DNA of 64,000 nt from positions 558,001 through 622,000 of the forward strand of contig JACCPH010000007.1 of assembly GCA_014183095.1 (NCBI GenBank), given 5' to 3'. Position 1 is the stretch's first letter, and each line of letters starts with the position of its first letter. Source of the DNA: Harringtonia aguacate (Eukaryota > Ascomycota > Sordariomycetes > Ophiostomatales > Ophiostomataceae). The notes under the pieces are model-generated. The model saw nothing but the letters and a program-made list of their open reading frames with translations, did no database searches and had not been told where the DNA came from. This document shows, in pieces, positions 34,598 to 47,322 of this stretch. A program made the translations under genes and the position numbers.

Positions 34598-34637
34598 AAA
34601 CGACAGAAACGGCAGAAACGGCAGAAACGGCGGAAAC
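34598..34637 (+). repeat. short tandem repeat, unit GAAACGGCA
   Basis: About four imperfect 9-10 bp units containing GAAACGGC. Confidence 0.7.
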
Positions 34638-34753
34638 AGCAGGAGCGCCCGGACAAAGGACCGCCGACAAAGGTGATACGACCTGCATGAGACTATGCAC
34701 CCTCTGCTGGTGCTGCTCTGACTGCAGATGCCGTCCTGTCCAGCTGGTCATGC

Positions 34754-34779
34754 CACACACACACACACACACACACACA
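34754..34779 (+). repeat. (CA)13 microsatellite
   Basis: Perfect CA dinucleotide run of 26 bases. Confidence 0.95.
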
Positions 34780-35595
34780 GCAAGGGGCGGCCGATGCAGG
34801 CTGCCGGCCAAGAGCGCGACGTCCGAAAGGTCCCCCTTCCCCCCATTCGCTGCCGTCCCAGAAGGCCCTTGACCTGGCAGACAGACATCGACCCAGCCTC
34901 CCTTCTCGTTTCATCCGACCCAAGATCCCTGGACCGCCGAATGCGCCGCTGCCCTGGCTCAGGCCAAGCCGTGAAACAAGCAGGGCATGAGCATCTGTGG
35001 AATCTGTGGCATGGCATCTGCAGCATCTGCAAGGACCTTCCGGACCTGCCACGCAGTCTCTGCACACACAAGACCATTTCGTACAGCCACCACACACCCA
35101 CCCACATCTGAGGCGGTTCCCTCGCTTCCTCTGGCTTCTTCTGCCGCTGCCGGCCCACGCTCTCTCCGAAGGCCAGAGCCGCCTCACTCACACGGCACGT
35201 CTGCCGCTTCTGGTCGCAGCGAAGGAGCAAATCCTTGCTGCTGTCACATTGCTTGTGTGGTGGCCTTTTGTTTGCCGTCTTTCTATTTTTGTTCTTTTTT
35301 TCTGGTTTGTTCTTCCCGTTTGTTCTTTCCGTTTTTTTTTTTCTTTCTTTTTATTGTTCCTCCTCGTCCCTGTTCGTTGCTTCCTTTTGTTCCTTTCGTT
35401 CTTTTTGTTCCCTGCTTCCTACCGCTCCTCCTGCTTGCTTCTTCCTTCGTATCCCGCTTCCTGCCGCTCAGCTCGGGAATGTGACAGCACCACTTGGCCA
35501 CGGATATGCTTGCATCGTGATCCATGGCCGGACTGCAGCCGTGTAACCCGTCCGTGGGGAGCGGCATATGCAGCTCCTGCATGCCTGCAAGCGGC

Positions 35596-35627
35596 AAGCC
35601 TGCAAGCCTGCAAGCCTGCACGCCTGC
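35596..35627 (+). repeat. 8-bp tandem repeat AAGCCTGC
   Basis: Three perfect copies plus one with a single change, embedded in further CCTGCA-type sequence. Confidence 0.85.
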
Positions 35628-36383
35628 ATTCCTACATGCCCCCCCCCTCAAACGCCTCCCTCCAGCGCGGCCACCCCCCCTTCCCATTCTGCAGCAACGC
35701 GTCTGCCAATGGGCGCTACAGAAGGACCCAGAAAGATGCATAACGCGCAGAACCACAACAGGACACTTTTGGGTCGGAGGCACCCGTATGACATCCGGCG
35801 GACAGAGCCACCGAAACGGGCAGCCTAGGCAGCCCTGCTTTCCCTCGCCGTGCCGTCTGGACACCCACCACCCATTCCAGCCCTCGGCTCGCGCTGCTTA
35901 CACGTACAGACCGCCTTCGAGGCCGCGCTGCAGCGTAAGCACGTCAAGGCAGGGGGGGGAGGGGGGGCGTGCATGCGGGAGAAGCAGAGCAATCAAAGAA
36001 GTGCTGCCGAGACTGGGCAGCCGAGAATGGGAGGCCGGACTTCACGGCCATTGAAGCTCACAGGCACGGAGTTCTCTCCCTCCCGTCTCCCCTCCCCCCT
36101 TTAACGGGCGTCTTTCCTGGAAGCAGTTCTCGGTGAGAGACAGAAACGCCACCTGATGATATTCAGAGGGATTTACATAGCACAAGCGCACAAATGACGC
36201 TCTGGGCGCACTTTCCTACCCCCCCCCGGCACAGCCTTTGCGTTCGCGCATCCTTCCCCACGTGGTCGCCGTTCTCGCCTCGTTTCCCTTGTCCGACCTG
36301 GCCAGCCACCCTTCCAGCTCTCTCTCGGAGGTGTGTGGGCCTCGGCCACGCCGTCGTGCATACCTTGCCATGGACGTGGGGGG

Positions 36384-36478
36384 NNNNNNNNNNNNNNNNN
36401 NNNNNNNNNNNNNNNNNNNNNNNNNNNNNNNNNNNNNNNNNNNNNNNNNNNNNNNNNNNNNNNNNNNNNNNNNNNNNN
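36384..36478. other. assembly gap (95 N) bounded by G-runs
   Basis: Both edges are poly-G (GGGG before, GGGGGGGG after), suggesting the break is caused by a G-rich tract. Confidence 0.95.
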
Positions 36479-37379
36479 GGGGGGGGACCGCGGGGGGGAA
36501 GGCGAGTGTTGGCCGCAGGGGGGGGGACTGAAGACGAAATGAAATGGGGGGACAGCTGGACGAGTACGAGCAGGGCTGGACGAATTGGCAGCTGGAAGAC
36601 GTTGGGGCAACCAAAAAGCTGTTACGGGCTCATCCATCAATCCATTATGCTGTGACTATCTTATGTACGAGCATGAATGTAAGATACGAAGATACGAGCA
36701 TTGTGCATTGCTCGCAGCTGAGCAGAGACACGCCTATCAGACACGGCACACGCCGAGAGAGAAAAACAGACCCAGAACTCAACCCCCCCCCCCCCCCCAA
36801 AATGGCGCCTGCGAGCCAGCTCGCTACTTTCTACCCAACCAAGAAGGGATCATCCCTACCACCGATCCTCGCCCATCCTAGACGGACCAGAGCACAGACA
36901 AGACGCCTAATTGCTTTTTGAGTCGTCTGCTAGCGAAACAAAGTTGGCGATGACGTTGTCGACTATTTCTCTCCCACACCTTTTCTTCTCTATTTATTTT
37001 ATTTTATTCATTTATATTTATTCATTTATTTTTTTTCCAAGTTTTCGCTCTTTTGCAGACTTCATGATCCTATGCATTGCACGATGGACGAGTTCTCGCA
37101 TGTTCATCCGAACAAGACGGACCCCGTGCCGCTTGCTCGTGCCTAGCACGGCGGCCGACTCTGTGCAATCCTTCCACCATGGCCGCATACGGTCCTGCTC
37201 CGTTTCCCTATTCCTAGAACGGGATACTGCACCGATGGCTGACGGCTCCTTTCTCCCACACCGCACCCTGATACGTGCCCGTACTCGTACATGACCCGTA
37301 GCCCGCGAATAATATGGCGAGTATGAGCAATACGAGTCAATGCCTCTCGCAGGTGCCGCCTCTGCATCTGTCACGTCCT

Positions 37380-37476
37380 CAGGGAAGTCCGCAGGAAGCC
37401 CACAGGGAAGCCCACAGCAAGTCCACAGCAAGTCCACAAGAAGCCCACAGGAAGCCCACAGGAAGCCCACAGAGAA
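37380..37476 (+). repeat. 12-bp minisatellite, unit AGGAAGCCCACA
   Basis: About eight imperfect copies of a 12-bp unit (variants AAGTCCACAGC, AAGCCCACAGGG). Confidence 0.9.
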
Positions 37477-38313
37477 ACGCACGCTGGGAGGGCGGAGGCA
37501 ATTTGCTAGCGCCGCGACCAGATTGGAAATACCCCTGCGCAAGATCAACGTCTAAGAAACTTTCCACCCCCTTGTTCCATTGTCTCTTTTTTTTTTCTTT
37601 TTTTTTTTCCCTCCCGGACAAAAAGACGGAAAAAGAAAACTGAACAATGTCAATTTCATTCGTGCTGGACATGGGTGGATTGCGTTGTATGTACGTCGTG
37701 TTGACGTGGACCGCACACGAGTATGAGGGAGAGGGAGAGAGTACGAGTACGTATGCAAGATACGAGTACTCTCGCACATGTCCTGCCGCGCCTGCTGTGG
37801 CCATTGTATCCACCGACGCACAGCACAACAGATCCAAATTCTCCGTGATCGTCCGCAGGCAGCCGGCAGAGTAACCATAGATGCAAGCCCTTTTTTTTTT
37901 TTGCTCCCTGAGTGGTGCGGAGGCGAATCCCAGCGAACGGCGGGAGAGAAACAGGGGGGAAACTAAAGGGAGGAAACCAAAGGGGGGGGGGAGGAGAACC
38001 AAGGGGAGAGACAAAGGGGACAACAATGGAGCACGATAAACAACCGAAGCTAGGAGAAACAAAGGGAATGTCAGGGGGGGGCGAAGAAGAGAGACAAGTG
38101 GTCTCGGACGGTCTCAGGTTCACGGCCAGCGTGCCGGCCAAGTCAGTGTAATACGAGCGATTGCGAGTGCGAAAGCACGAAAGCACGAGCATGCACACGT
38201 ACGAGTCATACCTTTTCGTCGCTTCGTATTTGTATGGGCTCTGCAGACCGCATTTTTGCCTTGAGAGCCAGGTCAGAGGAGTGGGTTTCGGTGAAGCAGC
38301 TCCTGCGCGAGGG

Positions 38314-38359
38314 GTGTGTGTGCGTGCGTGCGTGCGTGCGTGTGTGTGTGTGTGTGTGT
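38314..38359 (+). repeat. GTGC/GT compound microsatellite
   Basis: GT run, then GTGC units, then a longer GT run. Confidence 0.9.
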
Positions 38360-39211
38360 CTGTCCGGCTGTGTGTGTCTGTGTGTGCGTGTATTGCCGCC
38401 GTCCAACCGCGACTAGCAGCTCCATACCTCCAAGCTGGAGTTTCTGGGGGACGGAATCGGAATTGGCCTGTGCTTGTGCGCCTGTCTGGCGTGGGAATTT
38501 CCCCAACAAACACCAACAAACACGGTCGGGAGGTTCATCCTGTCCGTCTCGGTCGAGTAGTGCCGTTGAGAAGGGGAGGAGGGGGGGGGTGTAGGAATAA
38601 GGACTTTTTTCTTTTTTTCTTTTTTTTTCTTGGGACTTTTTTTTTCACTATCACCTCCATGAGGTACGAGCACTCGCACCCGCACTCATTCCGGACGTGT
38701 CAGTCCGACTGAAGGATTTGAAACCCAAATCCAATATTGGATGATGGAAAAAGGAACGCAAACAACGGAAGAAAAAAAAAACTCCAGTGCGAGGCATTTC
38801 GCTTAGGTGCAGGACCGAGGTTAGCCGGCCATGCAACCTCTGTGGGATCCTCCTCCTGTCGCGATTGCCCGGCCGTGCTCGGAACGGGGCAATGCGACAT
38901 GGAATCTGCAAGGCACAATACAGAAAAAAAACAAAGCAAGAGCAGCTAGCAGGATCTACGAACATCTTGCTATCTATCTGCCGTGTTAACAGAGCCCGAA
39001 AAGAAAGCCCAACAGAAGTGAAAGAAGCGAGCTGAAAGAAGCAAAAAAGAAAAAAAAAATGAAGAAAGCCACAAGCCACAGAAGAAACTCAACCCAAAAG
39101 AACCGACAGAATACGGGGGAGACTGGGATGGGGAGAGACAAGGGGGCGCCATCTACCACCATAGGGCCCGACCTGGCCGCCCAGATCTGTTGCTCCTGGC
39201 TGTTCCGAGTG

Positions 39212-39251
39212 GCTTTTTATTTTTATTTTTATTTTTATTTTTATTTATTTT
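39212..39251 (+). repeat. (TTTTTA)n simple repeat
   Basis: Six-base unit in about five copies, then TTTA units. Confidence 0.85.
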
Positions 39252-41048
39252 AATTCCTCTCTTTTTTTTCGTCCTCTTTCTCTCACCTTCTTTCTCTCTC
39301 CATTCCGGCTGCTCCCCGACGGAGCTGGCCGACGGCCCCCAACCAGACAGGCGTGCTGTGCGCGTGCTCTGCAACATGGCATACTGACGTTGCAAGCTCT
39401 CAGGGGGGCTGGCATGCCGTCAGCTGGCCTTTTTTCTTTTGACCGTTGCGCACAGCTCGTCCCGCCAGTTCTTCCCACATGGCCCGTCTCCCTTCCCTTC
39501 CCCCCTACCTTCCCACTCCCCCCTCCATTCCCGCCCGCCCTTCATTTCTTTTGCCGTAAACGGTTGACAAGTTGACAAACACAAAGAGGCTGCGTTGAGC
39601 ACTAGTAACACGAGCATGCGAGCCGGCAAATGACAGGGCAGAGAGAGGGAGAGGGGGGGGAGGAGGGGGACGGGAGGGGAAGGGGTGTCCAAAAAAAAAA
39701 AAAAAAGGTCGCTGACAGCAGGCAAGCAACAGGATCGCCGACCAGCAACAGAAAGAGTAATTCGTAGGCAAGAGCGGGACGGGGCGTGGTGGTCGATCCG
39801 GCCATACGAGTAGAGTAGTACGAATGCTCGTAGTCCACTTTTTGGCAGCGAGCAGCGTAGAGAGGGCGAATGCCAGACCGAGAACGCCCTGCAAGCGCGC
39901 CCGCAGGTGTCCCAATACCTGGAACTCCCCCCCCCTCCCCCATTTATTAGCTTGTTAGCTTGTTAGCGCGCACCGTATCAATAGCGTCTTCCCGCTTTGG
40001 CACAGCAATCGCCGATGTCTCTGATCGATTATACATACGAGCAAGAGGACGTCGAAGACGAAAGACAAGTCGGGATGGGATCAGGACGCCCGGACGGGTC
40101 CAGGACGACCCAGGACGGGCCAGAACGGGCAGGATGCCCCAGTGCGAGTCTCACTTCAGCTGTCGACGCCGGCACATGCAGCAATGGCACGCGCATACGA
40201 GCAAAGACACGCAGGCTCGTCTACGCACGCTCCTCGCTCGCTCGCTCGGTCACATATGCACGCGCCTGCGCCGATGGGCTCTCAGCGTGCGGCGCAGCTG
40301 CGGGCAGAGACATGACGGGGAGACAGACAGACAAGGTCCGAAGCTGTCTGGAATGTCCTGCCCCTCCTCTTCTCCTCCCGAGACATGGCTAAATTGGCGA
40401 GTCGACCCAACAGACCCGAGACATGCCCCCCCTCCCTTCCCAATAGACACAGGGCGACGTGCTCGTTGGCCCCGGTGCTGCTGCTCCGATGCTGTATGCA
40501 TATTGTATGCCTGTGCAAAGAGCGGTGGGTGGCGGAAATCACGGCTGATCCTCCCCCCTCCCCCCCTCCATCGCCTCGCTCTGCACTTCTCCCAATGCGA
40601 TGATAAGATTCGCGCCTAAAATGCGACAGAGGCACCCGGCGTATGCGGCGTGCACAGGCTGGCGCGTCGGGCGCATCGGGCGCGATGACTAGAGGGTGGA
40701 TGGGGGATGGGGGGACCTGTGCACAGCAGGCTGCAGCGCGTGCCGCATCCTGTGAACGGGGCAGCCGCTGCGTTAGTGGCGTTTCCTGACGACGTCTCTG
40801 TTCGGAGAGAGTCTGACAAATACCAGAGGGAGAGAGAGAGTGTGTGTGTGCGATGCCTTGGCTGGCGGTGGCAGCACAATCACGCCGCAGCTCGTACGAG
40901 CAGCGCTGGGCTATACCGCAGCGGTAGAGCAGAAACAGTGGACCAGGAGACAACCGGATGGGAATTTGGAATTACTCGCTTGAAAATGCTCCTTTGGAAA
41001 ATCCATATTGCACCCCCCCCCCTGGAAGGAGGGCATCCTGGTCCGGTC

Positions 41049-41079
41049 TGTGTGAGTGAGTGAGTGAGTGTGTGTGTGT
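41049..41079 (+). repeat. GTGA/GT microsatellite
   Basis: GTGA units passing into GT units; eleven bases before a TACTCGTA motif. Confidence 0.85.
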
Positions 41080-41437
41080 ACTTGTAGGGTACTCGTACAT
41101 AAAACACGAGCACTCGCAAGACGTGGTCTCTGGGAGCATGCATCTTGCGAGATACACAGAGAGCGCAGATAACTCGCATCGACCATGCACCTTCCCGATG
41201 CATTCTTTGCCGTGGAATCTTCCCCCTCGCCTGGCATGCGTCCTTCCCCAGAACACGTGCCAACCTCTCTGAAATATGTGCCGTCTGCTGCCGCCCAGGG
41301 CGTGTTCGTATCATGGACACCTACGAGTATTAAGAAATTCCCCGGAAGGTGGACCAGCGTCGCAGTGCAGACACGCGCACGCACCAGAAACGAAATTCCT
41401 CTTGGCCAAATAGGCAACCAGCCACAACACCCACACG

Positions 41438-41461
41438 GAGAGAGAGAGAGAGAGAGAGAGA
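41438..41461 (+). repeat. (GA)12 microsatellite
   Basis: Perfect GA run of 24 bases. Confidence 0.95.
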
Positions 41462-41915
41462 CGAACAGATAGAGAAAGAGGCAGATCATGTACGAGTAAG
41501 ATACGAGTACTGAGATAGTGTATGAGTGCTCGTACACGTACAAGTAGGAAGACCGCCGTCGCTGCCGCCACCACCGCTAGGTGCCGCGGAAGGCGGGATG
41601 CAACTTTGCTTGAAACGACAGCCTTGGGCTGGGCGTTTTTTCATGTAGATAATCTGTCCCCCCGCCCCTCCCCCATGTAAGAAGAAAAAACAAGCGACTA
41701 CGAGTCCTTGTGCACGAGAAGACGAAGACAACAAAATGACAGAAGGACGCCCAAAAATGACCAAAATTTTGCAAAACACTCCGTGGCTGGTCGCTCCTGC
41801 CACAATAGGGCCGACCATGTCAGGGGCTAGCGATTGGCGTCTCGCTACCAGCACACCGGGCATACGAGTACTTGTGCGAGGAGCGAAGATGGAGAGAGAG
41901 AGAGAGAGAAGGAGC

Positions 41916-41939
41916 GCATCCGCATCCGCATCCGCATCC
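41916..41939 (+). repeat. (GCATCC)4 tandem repeat
   Basis: Four perfect hexamer units, preceded by a GA run. Confidence 0.9.
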
Positions 41940-44900
41940 ACCACGTCTCGGCCCCCTCTGCACATCTGGGTCAGCAAGGCACGACCAGCATGGCATAGGT
42001 ACGCGGAAACGCACCCGGCACACCGGCCGGCATAGGTCGTTTTCCCGATTCAGAGATCAATGCCACCTAGCCATGCTGTCGGCTTCGCTTCCCCAGTCAG
42101 CAGGGGTCTGTGCAGCTGGAGCCTATACAAATACAGAATACGCGGTGCACTATGTATGTACGAGTATGGGCAATACCGAACTACCCGGGCATCGTTCTGT
42201 GCCGAGCGCTGGGGTCAGATATCTGTATCTTACCCTCGTACAGACGTGAGCGCACACCAGTGCACGCGAGCACACACGTTTGTGCATGGCTTGCGTTGCG
42301 GGAGCGGCTGCTGCTGCTGGCCTGCGAAGCTGCCCGCCGGCCACGGCGCTGCGCGATCGTGGCGTTCCTTCTTTTGCCTTATTATTTCTTGCCATTCTCA
42401 ACAAATCAACAAAAATCCATTTTACGCCATATGACTCGTCCTTGCATCGGCGTACTCCGTGTCGCCCTCTGTGGCTCTCAACCCTTCTGACGCAGCCAAT
42501 TTCGCTGTTCCCGGACCGAGCTTCTCAGCCAACCGGCGCGGCTCTTGGGGGGGGGGGAGGAGAACCTACGGAGGTATGCATGGAGTGTGCGGTCGACTAC
42601 ACTAGATACTGCTTACGGAAATAGGCTATTATTGTGGCGGTGGGTCACGCATGCCCGAGAGACAGGGGGGGAGAGAAGGGGCGCCACAGCCAGAGTGTGG
42701 ATGGAGCATAGATGCAGCAAGCAAGGGTAGATGAAGCAAAAAAAAGCCCCAGGCCCCGTTCCCCGGGTCCGAGCAGGGCCTGGTATTGGACAGGCAGGTT
42801 GACACCCCCCCCCCCCCCCCAGAGCTGAACAACCCAGATGCCAACCACAATTTCCAACGATGCAGGGGGGGAATACAAGTACGAGTATCCGTAAGATACA
42901 TACTCGTACACCTATAAGACAAAAAGGAACAAAATAGGAAAACGAGGCGTACGAGTAATATGTATCGTACTCCCCTTCACCTCCACCCCGGTCTGTCGTA
43001 CCAAAACGTGTCCTGTCCCACAGAGCGAAAGGCTTTTCCCACGGGGGATTGTCTCCTTAGCTGTTATAGTTCATCTGTAGCCGATATATCCCTTTATTTT
43101 TGGCAGACGTTACATGACCAAAAAATTTGGTTTGCAACCGGGGAGGTAGGGAGGTATTAGAGGTAGGGGGGGGGGAGGGGGGGTGCGTGTGTGCGTGCGT
43201 GTTAGTTAATACTCGTAGGCGGGCACGTAGAAAAACGACAGAGGCAGAAGAACAATATGTGCAGACCAAACCGGGCACTGCTAACGGCGGCAAGACTTAA
43301 GGACTTTTCAGTTATACCCGTTCTCCGGTGAGGGGCGGTCCTGACCTAGGATGTACTCGTAGGGCCACCACCCTCACCACCCTCTTCCTCGTCCGGTTAT
43401 CAAGAAAAAAAAAAGCCGGTGGAACACGCGCGGCGGCGGCACTTCCGCCCCCTGGGTGCCCCGGCAGTCTGCTGCGTCTGTTCGCTCGCTGCCCTCTTAT
43501 TTGAAGGGGTGTTGGTGGATGTGCCTGTTCGTCCGCTGGGCTCCGCCTGTTCGGCTTCCCATTTTGGTCTTGGAGGACGGGATGAGAGCTGGTGCTAGTC
43601 CTTGTTTGTGAAGAAGCCCTCAGCGATCAACGACAAGCGACAAGCGCACAGCTCCCGCCTGCCCGCCCTGTTCGACACCGAGTCCCGGCGAGCCACAAAT
43701 TGTCCACCAAAAAAAATGGCGTCTGACATACGTATGGAACATGCATGTGGACGAGAGTATGTGCTTACAGTGCATGTCTCGGCTGAAATTTTTCTTTTTT
43801 TCTTCTTTTTTTCCGTCGCTTGGACCGGCTCCTGACCGGGCTCCTTCTCTTGTCCCTTCCCCCCCCCCCTCCCCTCACCCCCTTCCATTCCCAATTCACA
43901 GAGGGCTCCTCATTCCTGCTCTCGTATTGGCCAGGAGCTCGAGCGTTGGCTTTTGCCCAAAAGTGGTGTATTCCCGCGATGCGCGTTTTCCTGGCAAAGT
44001 TTCTGTCATATATCACATCTTGCGTGTTTTCGGTGACCACTTTAGCACGAAAAAAAAAGGAAAAAAAATGAATGAATAAAAATACGATAAAAGCTGACCA
44101 AGCAGCCAGAGCTGCCCCAAACCGCCCAAATTTCCAAACCCGAGAGCTTGCCGCCCAGCCAATCACAGCGTGGCTCGCCTTGTCCTTCCCAATCAGAGCG
44201 ACCACTGTCACGTTCATTCCTGCCATCTCCCGGCTCCGCTCTCCGAGCGGTGGGGTTTTCCCATGGGCAATGCACGCCTGCACCGCTTTGTGCCTAGGGT
44301 CCCCTCTCTGATGTGCGTGATGTGAGTGGAGAAATCAGAGGAGCCGAGATAGACGAGGATGGAGAAAGGGGGAGGCGAGGAAGAAAAAAAAAATAGGCCA
44401 AAATGAGAAACAACTTTTTTTTTTTTTTTTTCAGAAAACTGTCGCGAGGCTTTCCCAGGCTATAATCTCAGCGGGCGCATTGCCGTACACCGTAACTGCA
44501 ACCGCACATCGCCTGTGCATATCGTCGGTTGTTTTTGCCCCTCCCTCCTCCTTCCTCACCCCCCTACCTCCCCTCCTCCTTCTCTCTTTCGCCTTCCGCT
44601 TCCTTCTTCCGCTTATGCCTCCAGGCTGGTCCTTGTTTCTTGTCCTCATGATCTGAAAAACTGTCATCTTTCATGTGTGTGGGGACTCGGTTCTCTGAAC
44701 TTCAAAGGGGCACACACTAATTGTATGTTATGCAGCTACGAATTGGGGACCACTCCCTAACAACCTGCTGATGTTGATGCTGCTGCAATATCCTGTTTTT
44801 TTTTCTTGTTTTTTTTTTTTTCACTTTTCGTTTCGCCGTTTCGTTTCGCCGCCCTGGCCGTTTCGCGTTTCGCGTTTTCGTTGTCGTTTTTCGTTTTTCG

Positions 44901-47280
44901 TCTTTTTCGTTTTTCGTCTTTTTTTTCCGTCACCTCATACCATGTAACTCGTACAATTGCATATGGCCAGGCCGGTCTGCTGCGGATAGTAACGGGTTTC
45001 CTGCGGATACGGGTTTCTCGGCCGAGTTTCTTGGAGAGCCTGTGGCACAGCGAGTGCATACGAGAAAGTAACACCTGTCTTTGTAATATCTGTAATTGTA
45101 CGAGCCAAGGCATCCCTCGGCGCTGCTTTCTTCTTTTTCTTTCCGGTCCCGGAACCCATGCCCAGGTCACCGGATCCCCGCCGTGCTTTGTGCTGCCAGC
45201 TGCCAGCTGCTGTGCGAGTATGAGCACGAGTACTGGCATGTGTCTTGGCCCTGTCGGGCTTGACCTCCCCCCCCTCCCAACAGGGCCAACGGTCAGACCT
45301 TAATGTACAATGTACTCTTGTTGTAGCACTCGTATCACAAGTATGTATCTCACTTGCACGACCAAACCACAGCCCTGTTTATGTCGCCGTCGTAGAGGCC
45401 CCCCCCCCCACTCCCCCCGCGACATGGTACGAGTTATCGACAGAGCCCGACCTGATCTCGACATAGCAAGCGAGAGATGCAGGGGGAAGGGCGGGGGAGC
45501 GAGATAGAGAGAGACCATAGGGACATGGCTGAGCTGGGCCATGGCTCAGGCGAACAGGATTCGTACGAGTAAACGGGTCAGCTAGATGAAGAACAAATAG
45601 GAGGATGGCAGATCGTGTGACGAGGTAAAGACTACGACGTAACCATGCAGATAGATATGCGAGGATGAATTTCCTTTTCCCCACGCTACATCAGGCAAAT
45701 CTCAGCCATTGAAGAAACAAGCCAAAAAGAAAAAAGAAAGCCAAAAAAGCCACATGGGTGACGGCGATGGATGAAATGGGCTGTGGGCAGCCGCCAGATG
45801 CGGGTTCTCGTTTTTCCATTTTGCGAGGTGAGGGAGGGCCTGTCGAGGGTGCAAGTGGATTGTGGGTGGTGGACATACGGGTAATGTGTGTATTTGCACT
45901 ACTCGTCTGCTGGTACTGGCGTGTGCGAGCAAGCGGGGAATGACAATTGTGCATCAGAGTGTGTGTGCGTGTAGTTTTGCAGGCGGTGGGCTACAATTCC
46001 GTACGCGAGAAGCTCGTGAAAGGCCAATTGTGGTACGAGAAACCGGACGGATATCGAATTGGTCCAACTCGGCGTGATGCCAGGCCAAAGTGCGTAGCAC
46101 AGGAGCAGCCTGCCGTACGAGTGCGAGCAGATGCAGATGGGCGTGAGGGACGTGCTTTACGCAGACGGCCCGAGGCTTTCAGATCGCCCCCTGCTGTGCG
46201 AGTGAGCAAGGCTGGCTGGCGATAGGTCCAAATACGCAGAGTCCAGAGCCCAGACTCCTAATCCAGCACCGGCTCCCCAATCGCTGAAGCCTGCACGGTG
46301 GGCCAGGGTGTGATGAAGGCAACCCTCCTGGTTCAGCCGTACGAAGGGGAAGGACGGAAGAGAGGGGGGGGGGGGGGTGTGGCGGTGGAGGGGAGGAAGG
46401 GGGAGTGAGGGGACTCTCGACGACAAGAGAGATGAGCGAGAATAGCAGTGGCGGAAAGAGTAGTGAATCGGGTTCTTTTCCAAACGAGAGCTGAGGCCGA
46501 AACACGAGAGGGGGCCAGATGACAGTATGGGAAAGTGACCTGTCACCTTTTTTTTGGCGATGATGGCTGCAGGGCCCCGGGGGGGGGGGGGGGGGGGGGG
46601 TAGAAGAAAGAACAGAGAGAGAGAGGGAAAGAGGGTCCTGCTAGGACTACGTAAGATACGAGTGACGACCCAGTACACGGCTGCCTGGTTTTTGTGCCTG
46701 TTGTTTTGGTCGTTGCAATTCCTGGCGCCTCGATCGACCGAAGGAGGGACCCGTGTAGTGTGTGGCCGAAGTGACGGAATGGATCACAGATGGGGTGAGT
46801 TTGCTCTCTTGTCTGCTGTTTCAGGGTCATTGGGGTCTCGCAGCTCTTAGCCTTGTGGGAACAGGAGATGACGAACTGGCGGTGACGCGAAAACAAGAAG
46901 CAGAATAATACGAGCCCGGAGCGAGCAGAGAGACAAAAGGAAATACAAGGTTAGCAGAAGAAACAAAATGGCGGTGGAGGATTTGGAAGGGGGAGGGGAG
47001 GGGCGGAGGCCAGAAGAGGGGCGTTCAACGTATCTTACACACTCGTAGGCGGGCTTTTGGCAGACGGCGCTTTTTTTATTAGTGGCAGAGGAATCCACCA
47101 GACGGCGGGGAAGCAAAGGCGTTGTTGTGCTATGTGAGATATTAGAGGGGCGCAGCAGTAAGGAGGCGGAAGACCCTGAAAGACCGTTCGCGTGTAGCAC
47201 CAGGAGAGACACTGTTAGTACTGACGGCTTACTACGGGACAGCTGGTGGCTGCCGACAACCTGGGGTTTGCCCGCTGGCC

Positions 47281-47322
47281 ACTGACCACTGACCACTGAC
47301 CACTGACTATTGACCATTGACA
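47281..47322 (+). repeat. 7-bp tandem repeat ACTGACC
   Basis: Three perfect ACTGACC copies followed by degenerating copies (ACTGACT, ATTGACC, ATTGACA). A run of GGCCAT/GGCCATTG units continues to about 47356. Confidence 0.9.

Noticed and set aside
44072..44311. 79-codon open frame after CCAAT boxes near 44156-44200
   Set aside because: The boxes lie inside the frame rather than before it, and there is no similarity or codon bias.
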